Source of the DNA: Bacteroidia bacterium
GTDB lineage: Bacteria; Bacteroidota; Bacteroidia; AKYH767-A; OLB10
Assembly: GCA_023262505.1 (NCBI GenBank)
Contig: JALRAP010000005.1
Span: forward strand, 1 to 64,000
Direction of reading: 5' to 3'
DNA: 64,000 nt
Shown here: piece by piece, positions 62,440-64,000 of the stretch
Layout of the letters: each line of letters begins with the position of its first letter
Position numbering within the stretch: position 1 is the stretch's first letter
Translations under genes and position numbers: made by a program
The notes under the pieces: generated by a model
The model's input: only the letters and a program-made list of their open reading frames with translations
Told to the model about the DNA's origin: nothing
The model's database searches: none

Positions 62440-63321
62440 TTATTGGATGGTGAAGGTGGTGGTATCCTTCCTAGGCATTGGCCTGATGGAAAGTACCGGC
62501 ACCTCCGACCGGTTGATGATTTCCTGCGCGGCCGAGGAGATAAACAGGTCGGTAAATCCTACCTCCTGTTGAGTCATGATCATGATCAGGTCCGATTGTG
62601 TTCTTTCGGCAACCTTCAAGATCTCGTCCACCACATCGCCACCTTTGACGAACTCACTCGTGCATTGAATGCCGGCCTCCTGAATGTGATCCGATACTTG
62701 ATCCATTTGTCTGGTGAGCTTGTTGTTGATGAACTCATCCTTGCTCTCTACAATGGTCACAATGTGGATCACGGAACCGAACATCCGGGCGATGTTGATG
62801 GCCTTGTTGACCTTCTCTTTGGTCTCCTTGGTTAAATCCAAAGGTAAAAGAATATGTTTAATTCCAAAACGGTGTTCTTTTCCTTTGATGGTGATGACTG
62901 GACAAACCGCCTCCCTTACCACACGGCTCGCATTTGAGCCCAAAATCCGCTTCTTCAATCCAACGGCACCCATGGTTCCCATGATGATGAGTCCGGCATC
63001 CTCCTCGGCCGACACGTCCACGATAGCGTCATAAATCTTGCCTTCCATGATTCGGGTATTCACTTTCACACCCGATTCCTGGCGGATTTGAGCAGCCAAA
63101 TCATCGAGTTGCTGTTTCACCCCAGCCAAATGCTGCTCCTGCAGATCGCTCTTAGAGAAGATCTTGGATTGCAAAACATTCATCAGGTCGTTGTCAATGA
63201 CATGCAGCAATGTAAGCTCAGAATTGGTCAGCTTGGCCATGTTAAAAGATTGCCTTACGGCGATGAGAGACTGCTCGCCGAAGTCGACGGGAATGATGAT
63301 TTGGTAGGTTTTATTGCTCAT
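62440..63321 (-). CDS. Universal stress protein (two UspA domains)
   Basis: MSNKTYQIIIPVDFGEQSLIAVRQSFNMAKLTNSELTLLHVID...GLIIMGTMGAVGLKKRILGSNASRVVREAVCPVITI; start set at MSNKTY (63321). Confidence 0.93.
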   Translation of the reverse strand: MSNKTYQIIIPVDFGEQSLIAVRQSFNMAKLTNSELTLLHVIDNDLMNVLQSKIFSKSDLQEQHLAGVKQQLDDLAAQIRQESGVKVNTRIMEGKIYDAIVDVSAEEDAGLIIMGTMGAVGLKKRILGSNASRVVREAVCPVITIKGKEHRFGIKHILLPLDLTKETKEKVNKAINIARMFGSVIHIVTIVESKDEFINNKLTRQMDQVSDHIQEAGIQCTSEFVKGGDVVDEILKVAERTQSDLIMIMTQQEVGFTDLFISSAAQEIINRSEVPVLSIRPMPRKDTTTFTIQ

Positions 63322-63361
63322 TATCAGGGTTAAATGTAACTTCGCAAAGTTACGAAAACCC

Positions 63362-64000
63362 ATGATGAAACAGATTCCCGAATCCGAACTGATCCTGAAC
63401 CCCGACGGCAGTGTTTACCACCTGAACCTGCATCCCGAAGAATTGGCTGATACCGTAATCAATGTGGGCGACCCCGACCGGGTGGCCAAGGTGAGTTCCT
63501 TTTTCGACACAATTGAAGTCCGAAAGCAAAAGCGTGAGTTTGTGACCCACACCGGAACCTACCGCGGGAAACGCATGACTGTGCTGTCGACCGGCATCGG
63601 CACCGACAACATCGATATCGTTTACAACGAACTCGATTCGCTGGTGAACATCGATTTGAAGAAGCGTGTGATCAAAGACGAGAAAACAAGTCTCCAATTG
63701 GTTCGCATCGGCACCTCCGGTTCGTTACAGGGCGACATCCCTGCTGATGCTTTTGTCTGCTCCCGCTATGGTCTTGGATTAGATGGACTGCTCAACTTTT
63801 ATCACCAGCAAAATACCGAGGAGGAGAAGCAATTGCTGGCAGCATTCGATACTCATTTCCCCAACGAAGGTCGTTTCCCTGCCAACTACATCTACAGATC
63901 GGATGATGCCTTGTTCAATGCATTGTCGCCAGGCATGCATTCGGGTATCACGGCCTCCTGTTCTGGTTTTTATGGTCCACAGGGAAGGATGTTGCGATTG
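63362..64000 (+). CDS. Nucleoside phosphorylase (uridine phosphorylase-like), partial at right edge
   Basis: MMKQIPESELILNPDGSVYHLNLHPEELADTVINVGDPDRVAKVSSFF...VLSTGIGTDNIDIVYNELDSL...VRIGTSGSLQGDI; open to window end, absent from ORF track. Confidence 0.88.
   Translation, partial: MMKQIPESELILNPDGSVYHLNLHPEELADTVINVGDPDRVAKVSSFFDTIEVRKQKREFVTHTGTYRGKRMTVLSTGIGTDNIDIVYNELDSLVNIDLKKRVIKDEKTSLQLVRIGTSGSLQGDIPADAFVCSRYGLGLDGLLNFYHQQNTEEEKQLLAAFDTHFPNEGRFPANYIYRSDDALFNALSPGMHSGITASCSGFYGPQGRMLRL

Noticed and set aside
1-64000. Prophage, transposase, toxin-antitoxin, restriction or other defence systems
   Set aside because: No integrase, transposase, Cas, restriction, CBASS or toxin-antitoxin signatures found in the ORF translations; the only mobile-element hints are the tRNA remnant and repeats before 2 kb.

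Overview
This 64-kb window reads as a mostly core, gene-dense chromosome segment from a Bacteroidota bacterium. Lineage evidence: type IX secretion (T9SS) sorting domains, a PorP/SprF-family protein, a short primary sigma factor, DUF4295 next to L33, bacillithiol genes and TAnnTTTG promoter elements. About 60 protein genes and one SRP RNA (4.5S/ffs-like) can be supported. Two partial genes at the window edges are missing from the ORF track: an HYC_CC_PP-like small protein on the left and a nucleoside phosphorylase on the right. Positions 1-2000 form an accessory, gene-poor zone. It holds imperfect palindromes, a probable tRNA 3'-end remnant (candidate att site) followed by a strong terminator, and three to four copies of a ~160-bp repeat that contains an inverted, diverged copy of that terminator region. 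The best candidates for a second look are: (i) a bacterial nitric oxide synthase oxygenase with an unusual CP-containing C-terminal tail; (ii) a four-gene overlapping unit of T9SS-sorted PKD/SprB-type protein, PorP/SprF, TPR/PD40/degenerate OmpA-like protein and a receiver-only response regulator; (iii) the tRNA-remnant/repeat structure; (iv) a glycosyltransferase whose only plausible upstream start is AUA, overlapping the previous stop; (v) three tandem DUF4412-type paralogs. I see no CRISPR array, prophage, transposase or recognisable defence system. All family names come from motif recognition by eye, without database searches.
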